Shown here piece after piece: positions 33,076-46,518 of a stretch of 64,000 nucleotides of DNA. The notes under the pieces are model-generated. The model was not told the origin of the DNA. It searched no databases and worked only from the letters and a program-made list of their open reading frames with translations. The position numbers and the translations under genes were made by a program. Source of the stretch: Hysterangium stoloniferum (Eukaryota > Basidiomycota > Agaricomycetes > Hysterangiales > Hysterangiaceae); contig WHVD01000027.1 of the NCBI GenBank assembly GCA_015178975.1, positions 62,001-126,000 of the forward strand. The letters run 5' to 3'. The stretch's first letter is position 1, and each line of letters opens with the position of its first letter.

Positions 33076-34018
33076 TAACTTATAATATTGGGCTGACAGA
33101 TACTACAGATCATAGGCAGTGTGGCTCATATGTGCAGCATCTTCACAGACCTGACCATTATGGTGACTCTAATTTATTATTCAAGAACCTGAAAGGTTGT
33201 TGTATCAGCCTCACTTGGTGGGTAGCACACAGGATAAGGTTATCTTCATCGCAGATGGGTAGAACATAAAATATACAGTATGCGCTAGATGCTCCGTGTG
33301 AGTGAGAATAGCCACTTACAGATAATCATCAGGGACTTCTTCCAGGGCAATGTGTATATCTTCGGTGGAACAAGGAGACGACCAAAAAGGTTTTGGGCAC
33401 AAAGGAAAGGAGAATGATGGCGGAGATAGAAATCAGATGATCTTGATAGGGACAATGGGACGAACGGAGGGACGATCAGGGAGACAATAAGCGAGCGATC
33501 AGTGTCGATGTGGTGCATATCTGTAATACTACCGGGATTACAGAACCACGGGCAGTGAAGATGCCGTAAAGTTCACTGCATATACGTGATTCAACTCTTC
33601 AAGCCCACACATAGCCTTCTCGCAAATATTATAACGTGAAATACCTACTCGTACCGATAAGAAGTAAATATTTCGGATAAAATAAGCAACAATTAAATTT
33701 ATTTCAATTTCTATAGATGATAATGTAGGGTACAACTACAGGCAACAGGTACATTAACTGGGAAAACATGACACAATGAAGAACAAACTTTCTACGAAAT
33801 TGTAGCCGGAAGAAAGCGTATACAGTGGAACGAATGACGGAGTATTGAATAATGATGATACTGACACGACTAGACAGACGGGATGTTGTTTTTGTGGGAA
33901 ATAGATAACAGAGAATGAGAGCAAGCAGACACAAAGCAGAAAAACACACCAGATGCTAATGCGTGGTACAATACACGCAGTCAATACATCCGCTACACAC
34001 AGACTGTTGAAACACATT
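33076..34018. other. Transition from transposon zone to host genes; kinase 3' flank
   Basis: CpG content rises sharply within this stretch, marking the border of the transposon-rich part at about 33.1-33.3 kb. No gene is recognised. The last few hundred bases probably hold the 3' UTR of the kinase gene. Confidence 0.5.
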
Positions 34019-36122
34019 TTACACCATCTCCTCTCTGGCCACTTTCGGAATCTCGTCTCCAGTTAAACGCCCCAGTTCCTCAATGGGGGAAGCGGGCGCT
34101 CCGTCTCCCCTCATCCATTCTTCATCCCAGATATCTGCCACCCTGGATCGCTTGGCCGGATCTCTCACCAATAGCCTTCCAGCGACCTTTTTCAGACCAT
34201 CGCTCGCGAGATGAGTCTCAGAACCTGGAGGCCAGACATACTCTCCACGTGCAATGCGCATTAGATATCCACGTCTTGTATCCTTTTGCCCCAAGATGTG
34301 CTGATCGAAAGGCAAAGTGCCCGTTGCCAAAGCGTATAGTACAACCCCACACGCCCAAGAATCCGTCTGTCGGCCATCGTACGCGCGTCCTAATATGATC
34401 TCAGGGGCAGCATAAAACTCGGAACCACAACGGGTCGTGAGAAGGGGTGCGGCTGGATCGATGAAACGTGCCAGGCCAAAATCTGTCAATTTTATCAGTG
34501 GTTCGGACACCGGAGGTACGGCGAGCGCTGGCGCGGGAAGCAGGAACGGATTGGTCGTGAAGAGAATGTCTAGGATAAAAGTCAGATATCGACTTTGAAC
34601 GAAAAACATGGTGTGCGTACTCTCAAGCTTTACATCACGATGTACGAGTCCAACGCTATGCATCCAGCCGACCGCATGACACAATTCACCGAATATTCGC
34701 CTCGTGAGAGGTTCGGTCATACGTGCATGATTGTCCCCTTGTCCGATAAGTTCGAAGAGCTCCCCACCTTGGAGTGCTTCCAGTACCAGACAGTGATGAG
34801 TCGGTGTGCTGAAGTGGTGGAGATATGATACGATGGAGGGATGCGAAATATGCTACGCGACGGTTGTAAGAAACGTTGGATGTAAAGAAACAAGCCTTAC
34901 GTACGCGTAAAACTTCGACCTCTCGGACAAAGCTGATGCGCGTCCGGTTATCCGTGTCACAAAGTGCACACTCCATCATCTTCACCGCAACTAGATTGGT
35001 CAGCTCACCCACTTTCCCCTTGCCCTTGACAGCCTCCTTTGCAGTGAAATACACGCTTTGACCCCTCACGAGAGTGATTCCCGACAGTGAAGTCGTCGCT
35101 GGGGGCGGACGAAGTCCGTGTGAGGTCCTATCGCCGCGTTTACTCTTCTGAGCGGTGCTGTCACGCAGGGATTTGCTGCCCTGCTTGCCCCCGCCGTTTT
35201 CAACTATGTGATCGATATCTTTGGCAAGCCAAACGCTACTAAAAGCGCCCTGTCCGAGGAGACGGACGAGTTGCACAGGACCAACGATACTGCCCTCTGA
35301 TGATTCTTTTTGGGTACATGCATCGAAGTCGACATGTTCTGGAAGCTTGGCGGTCGGAGTTGGGGAGTCGGGGGGCGTCGGCGAAGAGGTGAGAAGGGGA
35401 GTCACAGGAGATGAGGCAACAGGCGATGGCACAATGGAGGGTAGTTCGTCCAAGATGACAAAATCATGAAGTAAGGGAGTCAAATTACTGGTATTTTTGA
35501 CTGGCCGACCCGTGATCACCCCGGTCGACGGATGGACGACGAAATCGTGCATGGGAGAAGACGATCTCGACGGGTGCGTTGGCTCAGTATTCTGACTAGA
35601 GTTTTGAATGGTTGCCGTTGAAGGGAAATTTTTCTCCAGAGGCGGCAACCTGATGGAACTTCCGGGATGAGTGGATCCTTCGCTAGGCGGAGGCATAGGC
35701 GTCGGGGATTTGCGTCCAAAGAAAAACTCCTCATTAGATTTTTGCGCAGGTTGGGTTGGGGAGGGCTCCCGCGAAGGCAACTTCTCTTCGTAACGTCGGA
35801 AAGGATTTGCGAAAAATGCGTCGGTTATCGGACTATCCGAAGGAGGCTGATCTGGGAACGTCTGTCGCCGAATGGAAGGTGCTGGGCTTAGAAGTTGGCG
35901 ATCAAAAGGATTGGAAAAAAAATCACTGGTCTTCTTGCCAATTTGACGAGGCTGAATCTCATGACGGGGCGGGATCAGAGGTGACGAGCTTCGAGAATGG
36001 GGTGGGGAAAGCAGTGCTGGCCCGGCCTCGGCAGGATCATTGCTATAAAAATCCCTATTGTCGAAGTTGGTTATGAGGAGGTTGTCAAAGTTCCTGGGAT
36101 AAGATGGGATGTCCTCGGTCAT
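34019..36122 (-). CDS. Ser/Thr protein kinase with long disordered N-terminus
   Basis: Three exons (36122-34905, 34852-34621, 34569-34019) give 666 residues; introns are 52 and 51 bp with GTACGT/GTACGC donors. Residues 1-280 are Ser/Pro-rich and probably disordered, with SPP and SP sites. The kinase domain follows: glycine loop LLGQGAFSSVW (288-298), VAVK with catalytic Lys381, catalytic loop HRDVKLEN with Asp479, TDFGLA (512-517) and AAPE (537-540). The TTRCGSEFYAAPE activation segment and YDGRQTDSWACGVVLYAL resemble CAMK-like fungal kinases. An unusual insertion of about 80 residues, rich in Lys/Ser, separates the glycine loop from Lys381; a missed intron there is possible but the frame is open and basic rather than AT-rich. 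The substrate is unknown. No specific ortholog is claimed. Confidence 0.9.
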
Positions 36123-36522
36123 CGTTTAAGACGACGTGAGAGGAATCGACGATGGTTGAATGTACACAGATACGAATTGTTTATAGTTCTGATAAGTTAT
36201 GGTGATGGCAAGAGGTAAAGGAGGATTGCGGTTTAGCTTGTTACTATAATGATCGACTTTGGCTCAGGAGGAGCCGCATGGGTATAAGGAGTCAGTTAAT
36301 GTTAGGAGGAGGTTACAACTTTTGGCTTAGATAATGCTCGCACGAAAGTTTCATCCGACTCGGGTGTATTTATCCAGCGTCCTAATTACAGTCATACTCA
36401 TATCACCAGACCCTCACTTCCATCCCCTGCGCACCAGAGACGGGTGTTATAATAGCCTAAGGATATCCGAGTCACCACAGAGACCACCACCAGATATACC
36501 CCTTGTCGAAGAATTCCCATCC
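36123..36522. promoter_or_regulatory. Intergenic region upstream of the kinase gene
   Basis: Four hundred bases separate the kinase start from the stop of the bestrophin-like gene. Both genes run on the minus strand, so this holds the kinase promoter and the 3' flank of the other. No clear TATA box or operator is recognised. Confidence 0.4.
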
Positions 36523-38372
36523 TTACTCCGCCCACGCGTCATCTTCTTCCACTCCCTGAGGCAGACGCGCAATTACATATCTGGCAGGCACTTATCATCA
36601 ACAGTTCTTGGGCCACGAACGTTGCATCTCACTCACTCCACCTCGTTCTTCAGCTCTGCGCAGTACTTATCTACAATGCAACGTTTTTAGACGGCAGCTG
36701 GGATAGTTGCGGGAAGAACCGCGACAGGCGTACCTAGCGGCAAATCACATTGATCATGACCTGTATTCATCGGCACATTTCAGTAAGACCCCACTGCAGA
36801 CGTGTCTACGCACCGAACGGCATCTCAATCTCATCGGCAATGCCCTCTATCCCCATTAGCGTTATCGCCACCACTGTAACGATGGGTATCATCTTCCATC
36901 TATGTATCTTGAGTCAAATTATGAATCCTTGATGGCACCGCAAGCTCACCCGAGTTCCTTGACCAGTGTCGACGGCAAGGCGCACAGATATAGCGTGACA
37001 CACTGCTTCAAGTGGACACCTTGGCACTCTTGAGTGGCCGCACCATATTACACCTGAAAACAGCCTTACCGTAAAATGATGGTATCGGCGTATTCGCAAT
37101 CCTTTCCATGGCAGTCAGCTGATCAGAAAGTGACCCACATAATTGCATCATGGCGCTCGTGCCTCCGCCTCAGTTAGCCACAGGAGCGCTCCGACGTGGT
37201 CAACACTTACCCGCAGGTCCAATCACTTCCAAATACCCCAACCTTTTGAATCTATGTAACATCCTCGTGACTTCATGAGCAATAACCATGGGCAATGGCA
37301 AGGATAGCTTGTCTGCATAGGGATGGCACTCCACCGTCTGGTGAGAGTCCGTCAGGAGGGGAGAGTACTCGGTGGGTGTGATTGATCCACCCTGCACAAG
37401 CAACCCCCCCGCCCCTCCGATGGATGATGAAGAGGAATATCCACCATTTCTGCTGATAGTATCGTATCCTGGATTATAGCTTGAGAAACCGGGTGGCAAT
37501 ACACCTCTGTAATCATCCCACTCTGTGCCCTCCTCACCGCGGAGATGGTGCTTTACTGCAAACGCATAAGAAAGGAGCAACCTCAATGCTTGCACTTTTT
37601 GTGCTTTAAGAGCTGACGCTGTGAGCGTGGACGTGGGAGAAATATTGACATTAACCCAAATGAGCCGGGAGAGGTTTCGAATCTGGTAAAGCATTTATCG
37701 AATGTCTGTGAGAAAATGCTGGGAACTAACAGTGGACATCATGGACCCGAAATCCTTTCGCCCTTCATAATACCGGTCGTATGAGGTTCTATCAGTGCAT
37801 AGTCATTCGTCCGGCTGCGAATAGGACTGGCAGGCAAAAATGGCTCACGTGTTCCTAAAAACTAGTATAAGACCAACCTAACGGCACCACATGAAATCTC
37901 AGAAATTCCAACAAAAAATGTTAAGGCTCACCACGACAGCAAGTAGCGGCGTCACTGAATTCGATAAAGTCACATCATATCCTTGGTCGTATACCGTGGC
38001 GATCAGCGTCGCGAAGAGCGTAACAGTAAGCACGGGCCCGATGATGCGGGTGAGGATCTAACACCAGTGTGAGTTCGGCGACACATGACGAGGAATTTAG
38101 CGACGCACGCTGCCTCGAATCCGCATCACGTCGGGAAGCCATGAATACTGTGAAATTTTACCAGTGAGTCCGCGTACTGGCACGGTTGACTGTGTAATAC
38201 CTTGCGAAGACTCTTCTGCGACACCGCGAAAGGCTTCTAAAAATTCGAATGCTCTGTTAAAGTGTGTCAGAAGTCGGTGAAAAGGACAGCTCGTGCCTTT
38301 ATCGTTTTGCCCAACGAAGAAACCGTCGAAAGTGCCGAGGACATGTGGCGTATTTTGTGCAAAAAAAGACAA
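36523..38372 (-). CDS. Bestrophin-like anion channel (UPF0187 family)
   Basis: Eleven exons can be traced: 38372-38109, 38057-37932, 37877-37849, 37788-37731, 37682-37211, 37162-37070, 37019-36950, 36899-36814, 36760-36734, 36670-36637 and 36580-36523. The exons sum to 1317 nt, 438 residues. Family landmarks are KISQYSWLPDVMRIRGS near the start and a membrane segment GPVLTVTLFATLIATVYDQG. The signature LILVFRNTTSYDRYYEGRKD, RNLSRLIWVNV, SYAFAVKHHLRGEEG and GIEGIADEIEMPFG follow. Bestrophins form pentameric Cl- channels; fungal members sit in plasma or internal membranes. The second acceptor choice around 37162 is ambiguous by six bases. The first-exon start is the weakest part of the model, because residues before about 75 have no clear counterpart. 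Confidence 0.88.
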
Positions 38373-38898
38373 TATTGGTAAATTTTCCGGGACGCTAGAT
38401 TTTTTTAAAAATAAACGAGTTGTCGTGGGCTCGTATTTAGATGTGAAGCATTCAGGAAAAGGTGAGGGTTACGACCTATTTGTGAAAATCAAGTGACAAC
38501 GCTGTTCATCACGCTGATGTCACTAAAAAAAATGTCTCCACCCACCCCACTACAGCCGAACTCTAATCTGGTAAGCAACGCAGAATAAGTACTATCGTGG
38601 ACCCACGCATTGAACAGACTGGCTTCTCGCTAGCCCACTGCTCCCTTCGCAGCGACACGCTAAAACACGGTGTCATTTTGCCATTTCGGGTTGAACGATG
38701 CCACAAGCCATTTTTTCGCCTCGCCACAAACTGCCTTTTGTGCCTTCAAGGCATTCAGAAAATGTTATTGTAGCGTATTACATGTCATGTGTCAAGTTGG
38801 GAGTGGATTGCGCAAAGATCGAACTTGATATGAACGAAGGTGAGTCTGTCCGATGTCTGGGTCCACGATAGTGTTTATACTGACGCCTGAGTCCTTAT
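38373..38898. other. Intergenic region, no gene seen
   Basis: This stretch holds the upstream region of the bestrophin-like gene and the 3' flank of the glyoxalase-fold gene. It has an AT-rich tract near 38398 and no recognisable coding exon. Confidence 0.4.
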
Positions 38899-39818
38899 TC
38901 AAGATATAGGCACCCAAACGATGTTGCCAAATTTACTATCTGCCTTCCCTTCCCTTCCATCCTCTACCCAAAATCCCACCTCCTGTATACCCGCGGTTTG
39001 CGCTCCTTCTTCCAGAGTCAGAATGAGCTGCGTCTGCAGCCCTTGACGAGAATTAGGCGTATCGAGCGGCCATACTGCCCTTCTAGAAGCCTCAGCACCA
39101 CCTGACGAACGGACATTCAGCACAGTCGTGAACTGCCTCAACAACGTCTCGAATTGCTCCACGCTGGCCGCCTGTACTTTCACATACGAAACACCGCGCG
39201 CACCCGATGCGTGGTTCTCCGGTGCTGGGACCTGTCGCACGCTGCTGTTAGATCCCCACTGCGCGCGCGGACCCACGGCCGCTGGCTGGACGCACCCTCC
39301 ACTCCCTCGGCGTCACGTCCCCACAGAAGAACGGCAAACTGCCCACCCCATGGCGGGACGGGTCCGGCTGCGTGACGCGCCACTGCAGCACCCTGCCCGC
39401 GGGCGTTTCGCGCCCGCCGTCGACGCCGGGCAGGTACCGCGTCCCGCTCCCGTCCGCCGCCGCCCGCCCATTGACGGTCCGTGCAACATCGTGCTCCAGG
39501 CCCAGATTGGCAAAGTCGATCCATCCGCCCGGCGTCGCAGCGCCCCAGCGGTGGGAGCGCGGCGGCGGCGACGACGTGAACGCGATCAGCTCGAGGTAGA
39601 CTCCATCGGGGAGTACAACGAGGGCATTGTAGGTCATTCCGCCGGCATGAGTTCCTCCAGGAATGACACTTGGCAGTTACGTTACCCACTGCAACCCCCT
39701 TTGTGATATACTAAGATGTAACCCACCTGAATCCTAACCTCTGAAACTCAGCAGAAGCTTCTTCCACCGTACCCGGTGGCGTTAGATGTACGATGTGATC
39801 TAGTACATGAGTTGACAT
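38899..39818 (-). CDS. Glyoxalase-like (VOC-fold) domain protein
   Basis: Three exons (39818-39727, 39668-39296, 39231-38899) join in frame to 265 residues; introns are 58 and 64 bp. The start MSTHVLDHIVHLTPPG followed by EEASAEFQRLGF, GGTHAGGMTYNALVVLPDG and YLELIAF is typical of the Glyoxalase_3-type family. Later LPFFCGDVTPREWRVP and SGARGVSYVKV match the second repeat of the fold. Members bind a metal through His and Glu residues; His8 and the Glu in YLELIAF are the likely ligands here. The substrate is unknown. The exon is GC-rich, and several long open frames in other phases over it are shadows. Confidence 0.88.
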
Positions 39819-40721
39819 GGCGGATACCCAGAACAGTTAGCCAAAGATTCCTTTTAATACCCACGGAATTCATAATGACGTCGAATCTCGCAATTTCATT
39901 GGCTAAGGCATACGTTAACACGTGATGTAACGCGTCGTGTCGATTAAACTGAATGTTGGCTCCCACAATAACAATCTCTGTAACTCTTGAACGTGTTATA
40001 TAAATTTCAGTCAAGAAATCACGTCTAGATTATAACCAAACGCCAAATGGCGATCTATGTATATCGATGACGGGATATAGCTCGATGGTGAGAGTATGCG
40101 ATGCGAGATGTAGCTATATGAGCAATGCAAAGACCGTGCAAGCTTCGTGAGACATGTGCAGGGCCACAGTCCGGACATGAGGCAAGCAATATGATAGAGA
40201 GACGCATGGTACAGTTCATAAGAGAATCCAGGAAAGGATGTGGATGAGAGTCCGTGTATAATTCCAAGCGAGGGCCGGAAGTTGCGAAATACGAATAAAA
40301 GTGTCCAAGAGAGGCGCAAATAACAAAGATGGGGGAAGTCGAATAAGACTAACAAGTAGTCTTGGAGACAGAAAGTATCAAACAGGAAAAGAGAGATGGG
40401 AACAAATGGTGAGCCAATGTATATCAACATTTGTACTCAATATGTATCGTTTTGCTTTTTGATTTTTCTTGAGGAGACGTAACGAGCGTGGGTAGAATTT
40501 GAGTCGAGCGGCGACGAAATTCCGTAAAGAGCGTCAGAGATAAAGAATGGCGTTGGGTCGATAATGTCATAGGTTTCATAGATGTCTATGCAATAACGTA
40601 AGGTGTCTTGGAGGTTCTTGAAGCTGCATGGTTCTTAAGGCTGTGTGTATGTTTATGAGGGGATGGTCATATGATGGATTAATGTTTCGATCCTATCACG
40701 CTGAAAAAAAAGAGAGGTTGC
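39819..40721. other. Intergenic region, no gene seen
   Basis: About 900 bp between the glyoxalase-fold gene start and the CDC25 stop, both on the minus strand. Open frames on either strand lack known motifs. It presumably contains the promoter of the former and the 3' UTR of the latter. Confidence 0.4.
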
Positions 40722-42968
40722 TCATTGTCGGGGTAAGGCGGTGGAACCAAACGAGGTGGCCGTATCGAGACCGCCATGGGCAGACCCAAGACCTGACCAG
40801 CGATTTATGGCTTTCGAGAGAGGATGACACGGACTATCGTGGAGATCGAGGCTTTCACCATCCTCGACGCCGCTAGAGGACGCATCTTCTTCAAGTGTGC
40901 ACAAGCCCTTCGCAGTGAGGGTCCTACGTCCACGGGCAACGGTGGCAGCCGCGAACATCGAACCACTTCCACTAGGCCCACCGCTCGGGGCGGTTTTCCT
41001 ATGCTCACGGTGGGCGGCGGGGGCGGCGGGGGCGGCCGTAGGCTGTAACGAAGGGAAGCTCGAAATGCCAGTCGATGTCTGTCCGTACGTGTATGACTGA
41101 GTTCGGAGCCACTTTCCACGACGGAAGTTGTCCATGTCGGCATCGCGGGTATGAATATAGGCTGGGTCATCCATCTGAATATATCCTCGCGGTTCGCAGT
41201 GATTCTACGCATTACAGTGAGAAATAGCTTCGTATTGAGGTAAATATTCTCACAGAATACTGCTTGTAGAATTGCGAGTAGCCGCCTTCAAGAATGTACA
41301 TCTCAGGATAGCATACCTTGGGATATACGCGACCATTGATGGCCCGATCTTTCGACCGAACATGTTTTGCGCTAACGGCGATTTTTTTAATCAAAATAGG
41401 GATCCAATCATAACCGTAGACACTCACAAGGTCGGGGCTCTCTTCGCGCTGAATTCACAATGGAACACTAGGACAGTCCTGGCATCAGGATCGCCACTTT
41501 CGCAAGGAACAGGTTTGTCGGCACCGAGGAAGTAATCTTCAACAGCTGTCGTAGTGTTGAGATTGACTGCACCGGGTATATGGCCTCCAGCATACTCATA
41601 ATCAAATCGGCAATCGACAACTGTGAAATTGGATACTCGCGACGAGTATGCGCCGTCTAGAAGTGCCTTGAGCTAGACATAGGAATCAGCCACAGCAGGT
41701 AATGTCCATAGGTCGAAAATAATCTTACAGTGTCACAAGTGATTCTGACAAGGCCGTCATCGCTCACGCGGTGACATGGTAGAATCTTCTTCTCGACCTC
41801 TGTAACACCAAAACCAGCAAGTCTCTTCGGACTGCAACCCTTGTTTTCTATGAATTGCCCGCGATCCCGCTTGCCCAACGATCCTGCACTGTGGAGAGGT
41901 CGCAAATCCTCGCTGCCATCACACCGCCTGATAACCCGGGCTTGATGACGCTTGGCGTAAGCCGCGGCAGGAGAGCTGCTCTGCATGTCTGAGAAGTCGT
42001 CAGAGCTAGGCTCAACAGTTTTGCCGGGAGGTACCATGGCAGAAAAGGCACGGCGGGGAGGAGGCAGGGGCGCTGAAAGTGGCGGGGGGTCGATGCCTCC
42101 TGAAAGGAAGGGATACGCTGACAGCGGTTGTCCTAAAGCGCTGGGATTGATCAAGGCAGAAAAAGTGGGACGACGACCAGGGGAACGTTTCGTGGAGGGC
42201 GCATTATACTCCAATGCTGGCTTCTTGAACAAAGAAGACCCAGCGCCAATTGTAGCAGCGCGAACAAATTTATTGTGGGAGGGCGATGACGGCGGATCAG
42301 ATGACGACGTAGACTGGTTCACCTCAGGTGGTGGGGACACAGATCTCCGTTTCTTGAGTGCTGGAGATGGGCAATTTCCAGGCGAAGACTCCCCGAAGAA
42401 TAAATTCGAATAGTTGTCATTTGCAACAGCAGAGGCTGGCGCAGGAGATGGCTGGCGTGGGGATGGTTCATCTACGTCCATTGCGTCACTGAGGGCCGTT
42501 ACTGTAAGAGTTTCGGGCTGCAGAGACTCTAAGTTCTTAAATCATGAAGTAGCAGGATAGGTTGCCTACGACGTTAAAGGCTTCCATCTCTTCATTGGGA
42601 GATTTTGCACTCATCATCCATTGCATCGGTAGGGCGGCTCTTTGCCGGGCCTTATTTTTGGACTTCGTGTCGGTGTACCCGATACTGCCTTGGGGGGATT
42701 GGTCGCTGTTTATCAAGTCTCGGCCAAAGAGTCGAGGTGGGGCAAGGTGCCCGGAGTGTTCTTGCGATTGTTGCGCTGGCGCTGGAGAAATGTCCATGGC
42801 CATTGGGGATAGAGCAGGGGAACCTACAGGTGAGTTAAGGGACATGGTTGATGCGAAGGAGAGCTCAAGATCTGATGAAAGGAAGTCGTCGAGGTCGTTT
42901 TGAAGTCGACTTGTCTTGTTTTTCGCTGGAGCACGAGGCGGGGTTGGTACTGAACAGAAGAATGGCAT
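40722..42968 (-). CDS. cdc25: M-phase inducer phosphatase CDC25
   Basis: Five exons (42968-42570, 42517-41729, 41672-41428, 41371-41254, 41204-40722) sum to 2034 nt, 677 residues. The first 390 or so residues are Ser/Pro-rich with many SP/TP sites and are probably the phosphorylated regulatory arm. The rhodanese-type catalytic domain follows: LPCHRVSDDGLVRIT, then VVDCRFDYEYAGGHIPGA, the active-site loop HCEFSAKR (CX5R), VYPKVCYPEMYILEGGY and CEPRGYIQMDDP. CDC25 removes inhibitory phosphates from Thr14/Tyr15 of CDK1 and so triggers mitosis. The C-terminal 130 residues are Ala/Ser/Pro-rich. Start MPFF at 42968 is chosen because family-like sequence begins there; an in-frame ATG at 43088 would add 40 residues. 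Confidence 0.93.
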
Positions 42969-45179
42969 TGTCTTGGTTGCAAGATGTGCAGTGGTAAACG
43001 TGGTTGTCGTGGTGAAGACTTGGAATCTTTGAAAGAAAAAGGAACGCGCATCAGCACAACAAGTTTGTCCCGGACGCGCCGCAATCACGGGACATGGAAC
43101 GAAGATATTTTAAGAGAACAAAAGGGCGGGGATTGAACTGACCTGTCTCAGAAAATTGGAAACGTGGAGTAAAGCGAAGAATCAATATGTGATTGGACGA
43201 TCTAGACAAAGACAAGAAAATACGTCAGCGCCGACAACCCTTTAAGGAGAACAAAAGAAAGGTTAAAAACGATATGAACCGTGAGCGATGAGGGAGTGTG
43301 GGCGGAGGAGGCCGCGCCTGACTGCGTTGGATTGGACGGAAAAATGGAAGGACGAGAGTTAAAATAAGAGGACAGCCCAAAGACAGCTTGAGGACTCGGA
43401 AGAAGAACTCAACGGTTCAAATCTAAGAGCTCACCGCGGGAATGTTTGGCAAAGTAGGCGTCCAAGTTGATGTCCCCACGCCCTTTCTGGTCGCTTCTGC
43501 AAATTTGAAATATTATTTTCTAGCTGAAAACGCAAGAAGTTCAATGAATAGACAGATATCTTCGCGCTCGTCCTGACGAGTTATTATATGTTGTTTACTG
43601 TCAGTCAGGTCGCTGAAGGAAAGTAGAACTGCCTGTGAAGGACAGAATGATGTCCTTTGTTTGGTCTGTCAATAGCCGAAGCAGGGACGTGAACGAGTCA
43701 CGTGACAATCGTGGGAATAATATTTGGCCAAACATGTCGAACTGTCAACCAATGTCATCACTTGCTTGCACCAATATTACCAGGTTCAGGAAGAACGTCC
43801 ACATGGAGAAACCTGTAATTTCCCCTGATAATTTTTGATTATCTTACTTTTTTATAGGACAATAAATTTAAAACTAGGGTTATACAGGCACCTCAAGTGC
43901 GGGGAACCAATATCACAAGTCCAAGAAGCCTTTCAGAATATTGACGTGAAAAAACTTTTCCGACAATCTCTCATCATCCTACTTCTTCCAGGGCAATAAA
44001 TGGAAAACTGGACTGCTCTAACTGCTCATGGGATCTCGGCTTTTTTTTCACTGTCAAATTCCTGCAGCTCGTCGTTTTACTATTGAACTATTTGCTGCAG
44101 TCACTCAGGCACTATGCGAATCTTGGTAAAAAGGACTGGATCTTCGCCCGTACAGAGATTCAGCGTTCAGCATTTTAATGGCAAACTGGGAAAAAGGAAT
44201 GACATGGGTCGCTCTTCGTAAATATCGCGTAGACGTGACAGCATATCCTGTCGAAGACTCTGGGACAGTGTTACAATAGTCTATCGTATCCTGCGTTACA
44301 GTGTAAAATAACATGTCGGACGATTGAATAATGGACTCACTGACGGCCATACAGTGAAAAAGTGTCGGTCATTGCACTTCACGCAGGTAGTTAATATTGA
44401 CACGTTCAGGGCTAGCCTCGTCCAGAGAAATGCACCCTGCTCGCTTGATGGCACTGAGATCGCCTTTTCTGCCCGACTCTCAATCCGTTTCCGACATAAA
44501 AGCACTCGGGCGCAGTAGGGGAATCATTTTTCAGCAGTCTCACAGCATGCTTCAGCTCGGCGAAAAAAGATGAAGCTTTGGTCTGCATTGCTCACATTGG
44601 TAGTGACACCGCTGCTGCTCAGTCGCCGCTCTGGATCAATGTGTAGGCAAATTCCATTCTTTCTTTTGGCTCGGTTAAATTGCCGCTATGATGCGTGGCA
44701 CAAGTTTAGGATAGAGAGGTGAATACTAATCGGGAGAGATGGAGTTCTTTAGTCTTTGACGCAAGTTTAAAGGTGCAACCACATGTTAGCGGCTCCGTCT
44801 GCACGTACTACAATGCATACTAGAAGTTTTTGCTCAGCTCGCCTAATTGCAGAATAACTTCGGGCCACCTCCGTTGAAGTCGTGTAGCTGAAGAGTAGAT
44901 GTATACACTAGCTTTATGATTCAAAAAAATGCATATAAAAGTGGAACGGCAACATGCTATTGGTATCATCATTGGCTTGATAGTTGACCCCATTATCAAT
45001 AGATCAACTTGCGTTCACAGTCGAAGAGTCACACAGATAGATCAAGGAAATACAATATATTATTGGCCACGAGTGTTCGTAATGTATCTAAGTGTTACAG
45101 CCTGTCTGCCAAAACAAACAAATACATAGCCAGGACAGGATAACACGAAACGATTGAGAGGAAATAACCCTGAGGTTAT
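42969..45179. other. 2.2-kb region without a recognised gene; one possible mini-exon
   Basis: No open frame here carries a known motif. At 43436-43501 (minus) a 66-bp stretch flanked by a TTTGCAG acceptor and a GTGAGC donor encodes SDQKGRGDINLDAYFAKHSR, which reads like real protein, but neighbouring exons could not be found. The rest probably includes the CDC25 promoter (42969-43200) and the histone H3 3' flank. Confidence 0.4.
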
Positions 45180-46032
<853 letters not shown>

Positions 46033-46518
46033 CAATGTTGAAAAAGTCCAAAAAGTTCTGATAAGTTGGGTGGCACAAGTTCGGGGAGATGATGGTGGTT
46101 TGAGACAGAGAGTTACCGCCACTACTATCAACCGTCAAGCATGTATTTTCCCTTCAAATCGTCCCCCCATCTTTGGTGGTCTGTGCGCTCTGACATTGTG
46201 GGTCATTGTGGACCATCTACCAGACATCATCTTGTTTAGAGAGTATTTGCAACTAATAATATTATTATTCCGTTTTCGTTCAATCAAGTTGCACTTTCAG
46301 CCAGACATTGGGCATCGATTTTTTTCCCGAGAGTTATTTCAGCTAGTAAAATGTAGTACTGACCGGATGAATCTTAGAAATTTGAAGTGTTCGTCGAGTC
46401 CAAAAACCACATCAAATTTTCACAACCGAATGTTTGTGAGAACATATATAGCAAGTACTCAAATAGATCCTCTGTGAGATATCTGAGATATGAGCAGCTG
46501 TGAGTCGACCCTTTGATG
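46033..46518. promoter_or_regulatory. Histone H3 upstream region
   Basis: The 486 bp between the H3 start and the MSH3 stop hold the H3 promoter and the MSH3 3' flank. No histone-type divergent partner lies here. T-rich stretches are present but no defined operator is recognised. Confidence 0.4.

Noticed and set aside
39180-39706. Several long open frames on both strands over the glyoxalase-fold gene
   Set aside because: The exon is GC-rich, so stop codons are rare in all frames. Only one frame matches a protein family and splices cleanly.
43436-43501. Mini-exon encoding SDQKGRGDINLDAYFAKHSR as part of a new gene
   Set aside because: Flanking splice signals are good, but no start codon, neighbouring exons or family could be found, so it is mentioned only as a possibility.
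44105-44518. Overlapping 60-80-codon frames on both strands
   Set aside because: No motif, splice support or codon pattern distinguishes them from chance.
46033-46518. A histone H4 gene paired with H3
   Set aside because: The region upstream of H3 contains no H4-like sequence on either strand.
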